Positions 26,926 through 35,088 of a stretch of 64,000 nucleotides of DNA are shown one piece after another. Source of the stretch: Litchfieldia stipae (lineage in GTDB: Bacteria > Bacillota > Bacilli > Bacillales > Bacillaceae_L); contig NZ_JACYHA010000016.1 in the NCBI RefSeq assembly GCF_014837155.1, positions 24,444 to 88,443 of the forward strand, in the 5' to 3' direction. A program made the translations under genes and the position numbers. The notes under the pieces were generated by a model, which was not told the origin of the DNA, made no database searches, and saw nothing but the letters and a program-made list of their open reading frames with translations. Within the stretch, counting starts at the first letter, position 1. Each line of letters starts with the position of its first letter.

Positions 26926-27812
26926 GGTAAGAAGGCTGCCCCGATGACTCCAGCTTTTGTGCCTAAATTGGCAGGCACAATTTCAATCGTTTGCTGCAGC
27001 TCTGGATATAAGTATTCCTTTACTTTTAATCGTAATGGGTTCAAGAGCTGCTGTTCCGATTTCAGCACTCCCCCACCAAGAATGAAGATGGCTGGATTGA
27101 TCGCATGAGCAAGATTCGCAATCCCAATGGAAAGTGCGGTGATTGCTTCATCAATGATCTTTGTGGCTTCATCATTTCCCTTAAGTGCTGCGTGGAACAC
27201 TTCCTCCGTACCGCCCATTAGCCCTAATCGTTGCTCCCCTGCTCTTGCAATCGCAGTCCCACTGGCAATTCCTTCAAGTGCTCCACGATTGAGAGATGAA
27301 TGCTTTTCCCCATTTGGATTGATTACCATATTACCAATCTCACCCGCGTATCCTTGCGCACCTTGAAACACTTTTCCATTAAACACAAAAGCCCCTCCAA
27401 CACCTGTTGAAACGGTGATGTAATAGCTGCTCTCATACCCCTGTCCTGCACCAAACAGTGACTCAGCTAAAGCTGCTGCATTTGCATCATTATCAAGGAT
27501 GACCTTTAAGCCCGTTTCCTGTTCTAGGGTATGAACAAAGGGAATGCCATACCATCCAGGTAAATATGGTGGATCGAGGATGACTCCCTTCTTTGTATCA
27601 AGTGGACCAGGTGCACCTACACCAACTGCAAAGACTGATTTTTCCCCTTTTACTTCTTTAATTAGTTCAATCATATTTTTTATCACATAATCTGGCCCTT
27701 TGTGAGCCTCAGTTCCTATGTTTAATTCATTATGTATATTCCCCATGTGATCGACAAGCCCGACCCTTAAATTCGTGCCCCCTAAATCAACGCCAATTGT
27801 AAAACGCTCCAC
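26919..27812 (-). CDS. ROK family sugar kinase
   Basis: 297 residues. Seen: GVDLGGTNLRVGLVD (ATP loop), GVGAPGPLD, DNDANAAALAE (catalytic Asp region), STGVGGAFV and a late ILGGGV. ROK enzymes phosphorylate glucose, N-acetylglucosamine or N-acetylmannosamine. The zinc motif CxCGxxGCxE is absent: the corresponding stretch reads GEKHSSLNRGALEGIASG, and the His of the usual GHxxxxP/GE block is also altered (GYAGEIGN). So the substrate cannot be assigned. No partner gene is adjacent. Confidence 0.85.
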   Translation of the reverse strand: MERFTIGVDLGGTNLRVGLVDHMGNIHNELNIGTEAHKGPDYVIKNMIELIKEVKGEKSVFAVGVGAPGPLDTKKGVILDPPYLPGWYGIPFVHTLEQETGLKVILDNDANAAALAESLFGAGQGYESSYYITVSTGVGGAFVFNGKVFQGAQGYAGEIGNMVINPNGEKHSSLNRGALEGIASGTAIARAGEQRLGLMGGTEEVFHAALKGNDEATKIIDEAITALSIGIANLAHAINPAIFILGGGVLKSEQQLLNPLRLKVKEYLYPELQQTIEIVPANLGTKAGVIGAAFLPY

Positions 27813-27948
27813 AACTTATCCCCTCTCAAATCCATACCTATATTTAAACATAGAAAATCGACTTTTTGCTAATAATAATTTTAGATATAACCAACTTAAA
27901 AACTGCTGCTTATTTGCATCATTTTATTAATCACACAGGAGGAACCAT

Positions 27949-28362
27949 ATGAACACTCGATTTGTCCTCATTTGTTTTCTCATCTTATTTATTCCCATTT
28001 TATCAGCTTGTACTATCACTGGTGAGAATGTCTTGGTTTATATTGATCAAACCGATAAAAATGAAATTATTAAGGTAAATGCAATCACTAAATATGATGA
28101 GAAAACAAAATCACTGATCGTGAAAGCCATTATGGATGTGTATGATGAGAAGAATCAATACTTACGAACAACCCTATTTCATATGGATGGGTCGGTTGAA
28201 AATACGGTGACCTATCGGCATGAGGAAGGAGCCATGACGCTTCTTACTGACGACATTTTTAAGCCAAAAACAATCAACTTAAATACCAGCAACCAGGAAA
28301 AGGTGAAGGAACATATTTTAAAAGGGATTTCGATGTTACACAAAGAAAAAGACAAAAAATGA
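27949..28362 (+). CDS. Putative small lipoprotein
   Basis: 137 residues. The signal peptide ends in lipobox LSAC, followed by a small domain with alternating beta-like segments (NVLVYIDQTDKNEIIKV, TKSLIVKAIMDVYDE). AGGAGG precedes the ATG. No family recognised. It stands 126 bp upstream of the LCP gene on the same strand. Confidence 0.7.
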   Translation: MNTRFVLICFLILFIPILSACTITGENVLVYIDQTDKNEIIKVNAITKYDEKTKSLIVKAIMDVYDEKNQYLRTTLFHMDGSVENTVTYRHEEGAMTLLTDDIFKPKTINLNTSNQEKVKEHILKGISMLHKEKDKK

Positions 28363-28488
28363 CCTCTGTCCTATAATACATAGAATACTCTATCCAAAGC
28401 CTTATACTTATTCGAAAAAATTTGAATGTAAAATAGATTCAAAGAATGATATATTTTAATCAAGGAACATTCTAGAACGGAGGACTGT

Positions 28489-29451
28489 ATGAAGCGAAAA
28501 ACAAAAAAAAGATTGAGGACTTTCTTAGTTGTTTGTTTAATCATCATTCTAGGCATAATTGCTTATGGCTATCTTCAATATCAGGACGGCCTAAACTCTT
28601 CGATGAATCATACTCAGACGAATGAATCCAGTAAAAACGAGTTAAATGAATTTAATGGGGCAGAAATTGAAAATAATCTTGGAAAAGTGAATGTTTTACT
28701 ACTTGGCATTGATGCTCGTGGTGAAGAACAATCTCGTACGGATACGATCATGATCGCCCAATATGATCCAAAAGAAGAAACAGCAAAACTAATCTCAATA
28801 ATGCGTGATATTTATGTAGATATTCCCGATCACCGAAGCTATAAAATCAATACCGCCTACTTCCTTGGTGGTGCCGAATTACTAAGACAAACTCTTAAGC
28901 TAAATTTTGATATTGATCTCCATTACTACGCCATCATTGATTTCACCGGTTTTGAAAAAGCAGTTGATGCGCTTGCACCAAATGGAATTGAAATTGATGT
29001 TGAAAAGGCCATGTCAAAGCAAATTGGTGTTTCTTTACAGCCTGGACTTCAGCATTTAAATGGTAAGGAGTTATTAGGCTACGCAAGATTCAGACAGGAT
29101 GCAGAAGGCGATTTTGGACGAGTTAGACGCCAACAGGAAGTCATCAATGCCTTAAAGGATGAGGTCATCAGCCTCAATGGAGTAACAAAGCTGCCGCGAC
29201 TCGTTGGAACTGTCCAGCCATATGTCGAAACAAATCTTGAAACGATGGAAATAATGGGTCTTCTTAAGGACTTTATTCTTCATCCACCGAATACGATTGA
29301 ATCACTTCGCATCCCTGTTGATGGATCATTTATTGATGCCTCCTATCCACATGCCGGGGCTGTTCTTGAAATTGATAAAGAAATGAACCAACGTGAAATC
29401 GACTTATTTTTAAATGGACCTTCTGCTATTGGGATTGATACGGAAGGTTAA
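28489..29451 (+). CDS. LytR-CpsA-Psr (LCP) family protein, second copy
   Basis: 320 residues: a basic N-terminus, one membrane helix (FLVVCLIIILGIIAYGY), a short linker and the LCP domain with VLLLGIDARGEEQSRTDTIM, IMRDIYVDIPDH, KINTAYFLGG and GYARFRQDAEGDFGRVRRQQ. It should attach a cell-wall glycopolymer to peptidoglycan; one conserved Arg position of the RDTR block reads RDIY, so activity may differ from the copy at 12083. Good ribosome binding site (CGGAGGACTGT). Followed by grpB after 15 bp. Confidence 0.92.
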   Translation: MKRKTKKRLRTFLVVCLIIILGIIAYGYLQYQDGLNSSMNHTQTNESSKNELNEFNGAEIENNLGKVNVLLLGIDARGEEQSRTDTIMIAQYDPKEETAKLISIMRDIYVDIPDHRSYKINTAYFLGGAELLRQTLKLNFDIDLHYYAIIDFTGFEKAVDALAPNGIEIDVEKAMSKQIGVSLQPGLQHLNGKELLGYARFRQDAEGDFGRVRRQQEVINALKDEVISLNGVTKLPRLVGTVQPYVETNLETMEIMGLLKDFILHPPNTIESLRIPVDGSFIDASYPHAGAVLEIDKEMNQREIDLFLNGPSAIGIDTEG

Positions 29452-29466
29452 TAAGGAGGAAAATAA

Positions 29467-29988
29467 GTGAGAAATGTAATTGTCACTGAATACCAGCCGC
29501 AGTGGATTGATATGTTTGAAACAGAGGCACGACATCTTCGTCGTGTCTTTAATGATGAACTTCTTGACATTCATCATTTCGGAAGCACTTCTGTTCCAGG
29601 TCTAAAGGCCAAACCAATCATCGATATTCTCCCTGTCGTGAAGGACATACAGTTGGTCGATCAATTTAATGATGAAATGATTACATTAGGCTATGAACCA
29701 ATGGGCGAATACGGGATACATCGAAGACGTTATTTCCGAAAAGGAAAGGACAACAGAACCCATCATATTCATGTCTTTGACCAAACAAGTCAGGATGACA
29801 TTGTCCGCCATTTAGCGGTTCGAGATTATTTACGAACTCATCCTCTAAAAGCAAAAGAATACGGCGACTTGAAACAACAACTTGCCCATTTACACCCAAC
29901 AAATATGGAAGCTTACATCAATGGAAAAGATCAGTTCGTAAAAGACCTTGAGCAAAAAGCAGTAATCTGGTACAAAACAAAGAAATGA
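29467..29988 (+). CDS. GrpB family protein (UPF0157, nucleotidyltransferase-fold)
   Basis: 173 residues with VTEYQPQWIDMFE, HHFGSTSVPGLKAKPIIDI and HHIHVFDQTS, diagnostic of the GrpB/UPF0157 family. The GS...D-x-D pattern is that of a nucleotidyltransferase fold, but the substrate of most members is unknown. GTG start after AAGGAGG, 15 bp behind the LCP gene, so probably co-transcribed. Confidence 0.85.
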   Translation: MRNVIVTEYQPQWIDMFETEARHLRRVFNDELLDIHHFGSTSVPGLKAKPIIDILPVVKDIQLVDQFNDEMITLGYEPMGEYGIHRRRYFRKGKDNRTHHIHVFDQTSQDDIVRHLAVRDYLRTHPLKAKEYGDLKQQLAHLHPTNMEAYINGKDQFVKDLEQKAVIWYKTKK

Positions 29989-30042
29989 TTTCCCCTCATG
30001 TTCACAACATTGTAACAATTTACAATAATTTAACATAGCTAT

Positions 30043-30056
30043 TGAAATCGTTTTCA
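30043..30056. promoter_or_regulatory. Perfect catabolite-responsive element (cre)
   Basis: TGAAATCGTTTTCA fits the CcpA consensus TGWAANCGNTNWCA at every position. It lies just before the terminator behind grpB and 75-115 bp ahead of the riboswitch promoter, so its target is not obvious. A Fur-like reading of the same bases is weaker. Confidence 0.5.
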
Positions 30057-30080
30057 TTTATACTTAAAACATAGGAAAAA

Positions 30081-30122
30081 AGCCAGTTCTACAGCATTTA
30101 TCTAGTACTGGTCCTCTTTTTC
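30081..30122 (+). terminator. Terminator after LCP-grpB
   Basis: CCAGT-CTA and TAG-ACTGG pair across an 11-nt loop and are followed by TCCTCTTTTTCTTC. Confidence 0.65.
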
Positions 30123-30129
30123 TTCTTAA

Positions 30130-30158
30130 TTGACAAAATATTTTTAACTTTATATACT
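30130..30158 (+). promoter_or_regulatory. Sigma-A promoter of the manganese riboswitch transcript
   Basis: TTGACA, a 17-nt spacer and TATACT: an almost ideal promoter, about 22 bp before the aptamer. Confidence 0.85.
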
Positions 30159-30180
30159 ATGCAAGGAAGTATAATTATGA

Positions 30181-30300
30181 GTCTCCTAAAGGGGAGTAGC
30201 TTTTACAGCAAAGTCGTCATCACGGGGTACATTGCCCTCGGCTTTGTTGGCAACATATCTGTTGTTAGCAAGACCTTTACCCTCACTTGAGTAAAAGGTT
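30181..30300 (+). ncRNA. yybP-ykoY (manganese-sensing) riboswitch
   Basis: The order of conserved blocks matches the yybP-ykoY class: CTCCTAAAGGGGAGTAGC, then CAGCAAAGTCGTCATCACGG, GGCTTTGTTGGCAACA, and TTAGCAAGACCTTTACC. Known members bind Mn2+ and switch on efflux or TerC-type genes. Here a strong terminator follows, but no transporter gene does; the next credible gene is a 44-codon basic protein at 30553. Confidence 0.9.
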
Positions 30301-30314
30301 TTGTTGTCAATTAC

Positions 30315-30351
30315 ATGGCCTTTTTCCAATGAGGAGAAAAGCCATTTTTCG
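30315..30351 (+). terminator. Expression-platform terminator of the manganese riboswitch
   Basis: ATGGCCTTTTTCC pairs with GGAGAAAAGCCAT (12 of 13 positions) across a 5-nt loop and runs into TTTTTC. Upstream AAAAGGTTTTGT could pair with the 3' side of the aptamer. Confidence 0.8.
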
Positions 30352-30552
30352 GGAACATTTCAATTATCTAAACTTTCCGAAAATAAACAATTCAATACTA
30401 GGATTCTTGTAATCACAAGTTCTTGGGACACAGCAAGAATGGAGATTCTCTACGACCTTAGTTATATAGTCACCGTGTTTATACAACTTTTTTTGCTACA
30501 CCGATTGAATGCTCAATCAATCTTAAATCTGAAATGAAAGTAGGAAACCAAT
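30352..30552. other. Leader between riboswitch terminator and the small basic protein
   Basis: Contains only a 32-codon open frame (30439-30537) without a ribosome binding site, and an inverted repeat GATTGA-ATGC-TCAATC near 30505. No TerC, MntP or ATPase remnant is recognisable. Confidence 0.4.
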
Positions 30553-30687
30553 ATGTTAAAAAGAATGCAAACAAAGAAATCATTAAAAACCCTTATCCTT
30601 GAGAATAAAGAAAGCTTGCTAAAAGACAAAGCTGAAATCGATCGTATTGAAAAGCGTCTCGAAGATAAACATATGCATCAGAAATAA
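30553..30687 (+). CDS. Small basic protein, FbpB-like (44 aa)
   Basis: ATG after GTAGGAAACCAAT. The product reads LKTLILENKESLLKD then IDRIEKRLEDKH, a short basic helix-turn-helix-like peptide. The pattern L(I/V)xENKxxLLxD...IExxLExKH is that of the Fur-regulated basic proteins (FbpB type) of Bacillus, which assist a small RNA in iron sparing. I see no clear Fur box. A dedicated terminator follows. Its position downstream of a manganese riboswitch would link it to metal homeostasis. Confidence 0.6.
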   Translation: MLKRMQTKKSLKTLILENKESLLKDKAEIDRIEKRLEDKHMHQK

Positions 30688-30700
30688 CATGCAAAAGAAT

Positions 30701-30737
30701 GGATCTACTTCACTTGATAAGTAGATTCTTTTTTTAC
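30701..30737 (+). terminator. Terminator of the small basic protein gene
   Basis: GGATCTACTT and AAGTAGATTC pair across an 8-nt loop and are followed by seven T. Confidence 0.85.
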
Positions 30738-31016
30738 CCTTTTGTCATGGAACACCCGTGGTGTCAGAACAGTTTCATTTGCAAGAATATTTGCCGAATA
30801 GTAGACATTATTATATAATTAAACATCAAGGTAGATTTATTTAAGTGTAGCCTCGGAGTCATTCCTTATTTTCTCCTCTGTATATCTAAGTTTTATTTCA
30901 ATAAACCTATTATTCTATAAGTGATTGTAAGAAAATCTACCAAAAGAAAAGTTAGAAATTTTAAAAAATACTAAATATAGTTACTCTTATTCCAATAAAA
31001 GAAGGTGATCATCATT
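30738..31016. other. Upstream region/leader of ppc
   Basis: No ORF. GGTAGATTT near 30831 and AAATCTACC near 30934 are exact reverse complements about 95 nt apart, so a closed leader domain is possible. No known riboswitch class is recognised. Confidence 0.35.
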
Positions 31017-33776
31017 ATGACAGCTGAAATCAAAGCAAATGTAACAAACTCTCCACTTCGCCGTGATGTGAAGATGCTAGGAAATATTCTTGGTGAGGTC
31101 CTAGAATATCATGGTGGGGTTGAATTAGTGGACATTGTGGAACGAATTCGTAAGATGACAAAGGATTTGAGAACAGAATTTAATTCTAACACCTATAATG
31201 AGCTAAAATCAGAAATCCGAGGTCTTAAGCCTCCTCTCCGTCAACATGTGATTCGTGCGTTCTCAGTGTATTTCCATTTAGTAAATATCGCTGAACAAAA
31301 CCATCGAATTCGCAGAAGAAGAGAATATCAGATTCAATCTGAAAGCGGTTATCAACCCCTTTCGCTAGAAGGTGCAGTCATTTCGTTAAAAGAACACCAA
31401 GTGTCAGAGAAATCGATCAAAGAGGTGCTTGATTCACTGTCATTAGAATTGATCATTACTGCTCATCCTACTGAATCAACGAAACGCACAGTACTTGAAA
31501 TTCAGAAACGAATTGCCTTAATCCTTCAACAATTCGATAACCAAATGCTCACGAAAAAGGAGCGTTTAACGTTAGAGGAGCAGTTAGTGCACGAAGTCAC
31601 CGTTTTATGGCAAACTGACGAGTTGCGATATCGAAAGCCAACAGTCATGGATGAAGTTATGAATGGACTTTATTATTTTGATGAGACGTTATTTGATGTT
31701 CTACCAGACATCCATCAGGAATTAGAGGATTCTCTAAAAGAAAAATTCTCTGATCACACATGGGACGTTCCGAATTTCCTTCGTTTCGGTTCATGGATTG
31801 GTGGAGACCGAGATGGGAATCCAAATGTCACGCCTGAGGTGACTTGGCAGACGTTAAATGCTCAACGAAAATTAGTATTAACGAAATATGAGCAATCGCT
31901 CATTTCAATGATGAAGAAATTCAGCTACTCCACCACTCGAGTAGAAGTTACTAATGAGCTTGTGGAATCTGTCTTAGAGGGCGAAGCTACCCTTCCCGCT
32001 GATAAAATTTGGAGTGTTGATAACGAAATCTATCGACGTAAGTTTGCAATAATCATTAATCGATTACAACAAATCGGTCAAAGTGAACACGGCTATTCAA
32101 CATCAGACGAACTACTTAATGATTTAGTCCTTATCAAACAAAGCGTGAAAAAGCATCAGCCTTCAAAACGTGAGTTAAAGGAATTAAACAAACTCATTCG
32201 CCAAGTACAGCTATTTGGCTTCCATTTAGCAACACTAGATATAAGAAATCATAGTGGTGAGCATGAAGCTGCAGTGGCTGAGATTTTCAAAAAGGTTAAT
32301 TTCGTCGATAACTACTCACAATTATCAGAGTCAGAGAAATTAGCTTTACTTGAGAAATCATTAAAGGACCCAAGACCATTTCTACTGACTGATGAGGACT
32401 ATACAAAGGAAACACAAGAAACCCTTAAGGTCTTCAAAATGATCAAGGAAGCACATAAGGAATTTGGCAAGCGTTCGATCGAAGTCTACTTAATCAGTAT
32501 GACGCAATCTGCAAGTGATTTACTTGAAGTGCTAGTGTTAGCCAAAGAGTTTGGCATCTATCGCTTACATGCAGATGGTCGAGTTGAAAGTCATTTAAAT
32601 ATCGCTCCCCTACTTGAAACGGTAGATGATTTAGTTGCTGGACCGAAGATCATGGAAACTCTGTTCCAAATGGATTTCTATCGTCGTCATATTGAAATCC
32701 TAGGTGATCAACAAGAAATCATGCTCGGCTACTCTGACGGAAGTAAGGATGGCGGAACATTAACTGCGAACTGGAAGCTGTTCATGGCCCAAAAGGAAAT
32801 TCATGATATGGCTCGGAAATACAACATTCGTCTGAAATTCTTCCATGGACGTGGTGGTTCTCTCGGTCGTGGCGGCGGTCCATTAAATCGCAGCATCCTA
32901 TCTCAACCAAGAGAAACACTGGGAGATGGCGTGAAGATTACAGAGCAAGGTGAAGTACTTTCTTCACGATACTTAGTGACCGAAATTGCTCATCGAAGCT
33001 TAGAGCAAGCAGCAGCTACCTTACTTAAAGCAGCAGCTCATATTTCAGATGATGCAGATTCCATTTATGCTCGTGAAGAAGCATGGGAGAAAGCAATGGA
33101 TGAAATATCTGATGCGGCTCTTGTGAAATATCAGTCATTGGTATTCAATGATCCTGACTTCTTAACCTATTTCAATCAAGCGACTCCACTATTAGAGCTT
33201 GGAGCGTTAAATATTGGTTCAAGACCGATGAGTCGAAAAAATAGCAGTCGCTTTGAAGATTTACGTGCCATTCCATGGGTATTTGCTTGGACACAAAGTC
33301 GCCAGCTCTTCCCTGCTTGGTATGCAGCCGGGACTGGACTTTCTAGCTTCGCTACTAAGAGTGCGGCAAATCTAAGCATGCTTCAAGAAATGTATAAAAA
33401 ATGGCCATTCTTCAAATCAACGATTGATAATTTACAAATGGCCTTGATGAAAGCTGATATTATGGCAGCAAAGGAATATACAGAGCTAGTTGAAGACCAA
33501 ACGATTGCTGCACGTATCTTTGGAGACATCGTAGAAGAATATGATCGTACGAAGAATATTCTTCTTCAAATTAGTAATGATGATGAATTGTTAGAAAGTA
33601 ATCCTAATATCCAAGAATCAGTCCGTCGACGTAATCCATACGTTGATCCACTGAATTATCTACAGGTAGAGCTTATTCGTTCCCTTCGTGAGGAAGAAGA
33701 GCCAAGTGACGAACTGATTACCGAAGTATTACTGACAATCAATGGGATTGCCGCTGGATTGCGCAATACTGGTTGA
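31017..33776 (+). CDS. ppc: Phosphoenolpyruvate carboxylase
   Basis: 919 residues, normal length. It carboxylates PEP to oxaloacetate to refill the citric-acid cycle. Seen: ITAHPTEST with the catalytic His (about 150), GSWIGGDRDGNP, LDIRNHSGEHE, GYSDGSKDGG, the mobile glycine loop FHGRGGSLGRGGGP (about 608) and the C-terminal NGIAAGLRNTG. The frame opens at a GTG (31005), but AGGTGAT stands ahead of the ATG at 31017. Single gene with its own terminator. Confidence 0.97.
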   Translation: MTAEIKANVTNSPLRRDVKMLGNILGEVLEYHGGVELVDIVERIRKMTKDLRTEFNSNTYNELKSEIRGLKPPLRQHVIRAFSVYFHLVNIAEQNHRIRRRREYQIQSESGYQPLSLEGAVISLKEHQVSEKSIKEVLDSLSLELIITAHPTESTKRTVLEIQKRIALILQQFDNQMLTKKERLTLEEQLVHEVTVLWQTDELRYRKPTVMDEVMNGLYYFDETLFDVLPDIHQELEDSLKEKFSDHTWDVPNFLRFGSWIGGDRDGNPNVTPEVTWQTLNAQRKLVLTKYEQSLISMMKKFSYSTTRVEVTNELVESVLEGEATLPADKIWSVDNEIYRRKFAIIINRLQQIGQSEHGYSTSDELLNDLVLIKQSVKKHQPSKRELKELNKLIRQVQLFGFHLATLDIRNHSGEHEAAVAEIFKKVNFVDNYSQLSESEKLALLEKSLKDPRPFLLTDEDYTKETQETLKVFKMIKEAHKEFGKRSIEVYLISMTQSASDLLEVLVLAKEFGIYRLHADGRVESHLNIAPLLETVDDLVAGPKIMETLFQMDFYRRHIEILGDQQEIMLGYSDGSKDGGTLTANWKLFMAQKEIHDMARKYNIRLKFFHGRGGSLGRGGGPLNRSILSQPRETLGDGVKITEQGEVLSSRYLVTEIAHRSLEQAAATLLKAAAHISDDADSIYAREEAWEKAMDEISDAALVKYQSLVFNDPDFLTYFNQATPLLELGALNIGSRPMSRKNSSRFEDLRAIPWVFAWTQSRQLFPAWYAAGTGLSSFATKSAANLSMLQEMYKKWPFFKSTIDNLQMALMKADIMAAKEYTELVEDQTIAARIFGDIVEEYDRTKNILLQISNDDELLESNPNIQESVRRRNPYVDPLNYLQVELIRSLREEEEPSDELITEVLLTINGIAAGLRNTG

Positions 33777-33785
33777 TTTGATAGA

Positions 33786-33832
33786 AAGCGAGCAGCATGT
33801 TCCCCCTTTTTTGGGGGCTTGCTGCTTTTTTT
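33786..33832 (+). terminator. Terminator of ppc
   Basis: AGCAGCA-CCCCC and GGGGG-TGCTGCT form a two-part stem, followed by seven T. Confidence 0.9.
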
Positions 33833-33889
33833 GATGAGAGGAGAATTTCACTTTTAGTGATGATTGAAATGCATTCTAGCTTTTTTCTG

Positions 33890-34255
33890 CTTCATCGGAT
33901 TGTGATGAGTTTTCGTCGAATTCTTCCTCTTTTTCGTTGAATTGTGGTGAGCTTTCGTTGGATTCTGATCTCTTTTCGTCGGATTCTTGCCATGTGTTTG
34001 GGCTTTTTTTCTACTTCGTCGAATTCTTCCCCTTTTTCGTTGAATTGTGGTGAGCTTTCGTTGGATTCTGGACTCTTTTCGTCGGATTATCGCCATGTGT
34101 TTGGGCTTTTTTTCTACTTCGTCGAATTCTTCCCCTTTTTCGTTGAATTGTGGTGAGCTTTCGTTGGATTCTGGACTCTTTTCGTCGGATTATCGCCATG
34201 TTTTCAGGCTTTTTTCCACTCCGCTTCGTCAGACTCTGGCCCCATTCCGTCGGTT
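33890..34255. repeat. Tandem array, 21-bp subunit within a 103-bp higher-order repeat
   Basis: The motif TTTCGT(C/T)G(A/G)ATT recurs at 33913, 33934, 33955, 33976, then after 40 bp at 34016, 34037, 34058, 34079, then again after 40 bp at 34119, 34140 and on. Thus four 21-bp steps with one 40-bp gap make a 103-bp unit, repeated until it decays near 34250. The 103-bp period is not divisible by three, and apparent ORFs on both strands are by-products. Between ppc and the small membrane protein gene. Confidence 0.85.
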
Positions 34256-34368
34256 TCCCTCATCCCCCTTCATAACCAGAATAAATTCATACATTTCAAT
34301 AAAAATCAACAATTATTTTCAAAAAAGAGCACTAAAATTTTTAAATGTGAATAAAATAGTAAAAAAGA

Positions 34369-34396
34369 TTGACAATTTTGTGACAAAGTATAGAAT
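34369..34396 (+). promoter_or_regulatory. Sigma-A-type promoter of the small membrane protein gene
   Basis: TTGACA, a 16-nt spacer and TAGAAT, 25 bp before the start codon. Confidence 0.7.
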
Positions 34397-34420
34397 ATTT
34401 AGTATAAGGAGTTGATAACG

Positions 34421-34654
34421 ATGGTTGGAGTAAACTCAAAGAAGATGAAAACGGTACGTAAGATTTCTACAGTTGGTATTTCAGTTGGACTCATTTCTAT
34501 GTTGATCGGCCTAGTTGTAAGCGGATTCAATCCTGCGGCATTTGTTCCTCTTTTAGGTGGAGGCATCATTTATGCATCAATGGTATTCTTCGGCTTCGGT
34601 TTATTTCTTTGCTTGATTGAAGAAATTGCTGACAAAGCAAAAGGAGAAGTTTGA
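34421..34654 (+). CDS. Small two-helix membrane protein, unknown function
   Basis: 77 residues: a basic N-terminus, two hydrophobic helices (ISTVGISVGLISMLIGLVV and YASMVFFGFGLFLCLIEEI) and a short acidic/basic tail. AAGGAG precedes the ATG at 34421. It has its own promoter and terminator, next to but convergent with qoxABCD. No family recognised. Confidence 0.75.
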   Translation: MVGVNSKKMKTVRKISTVGISVGLISMLIGLVVSGFNPAAFVPLLGGGIIYASMVFFGFGLFLCLIEEIADKAKGEV

Positions 34655-34751
34655 TCACAAGTCTGAATTAAGGTTACACTCTTTAATATTATTTTTTAAC
34701 CAAAATAAAAAAACTATTGCAAGTAAATTCACTCACAATAGTCTTCATTTT

Positions 34752-34783
34752 ACGAGCCTCCCTTTAGTAGGAGGCTCTTTTTA
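34752..34783 (+). terminator. Terminator between the small membrane protein gene and qoxD
   Basis: GAGCCTCC and GGAGGCTC with an 8-nt loop, then TTTTT on the plus strand. It ends at the stop codon of the convergent qoxD. Confidence 0.85.
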
Positions 34784-34784
34784 T

Positions 34785-35087
34785 TTACCCTACGGCATGC
34801 CCTGAAGTTAGGACCCAAATACTTCCGATCACAATGACTGCTGCAAGAAAAATACTGTATGCCATGTTGACCAAGTTAATTTTACCCTCTGCACCCTCAT
34901 TCACGTGCATGAACATCGTTAATTGAAGTCCAGCCTGGAAGAAGGCAAGTGTACCAGCAATGTACATTTTCGTTGTGCCAGAGAAATCGGTCTTAAGAGC
35001 AATGATAAGTGCTAACAAAGTCATGATGAGTGATAGTAAATATCCAGCTACATGACGATATGGAAAGCCTGTGTCATGCTTCTTCAT
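34785..35087 (-). CDS. qoxD: Cytochrome aa3 quinol oxidase subunit IV
   Basis: 100 residues with three membrane helices and the CyoD/QoxD pattern (HVAGYLLSLIMTLLALI, FFQAGLQLTMFMHVNEG). Accessory subunit that helps assembly of the oxidase. Last gene of the operon, 1 bp behind qoxC. Confidence 0.92.
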   Translation of the reverse strand: MKKHDTGFPYRHVAGYLLSLIMTLLALIIALKTDFSGTTKMYIAGTLAFFQAGLQLTMFMHVNEGAEGKINLVNMAYSIFLAAVIVIGSIWVLTSGHAVG

Positions 35088-35088
35088 A

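Noticed and set aside
30301..30537. 78-codon ORF after the manganese riboswitch as its target gene
   Set aside because: It begins inside the riboswitch terminator, has no ribosome binding site and no transporter features.
33854..34415. Basic repetitive ORFs on both strands
   Set aside because: By-products of the 21/103-bp array; both strands are open in the same stretch and the 103-bp unit shifts frame.
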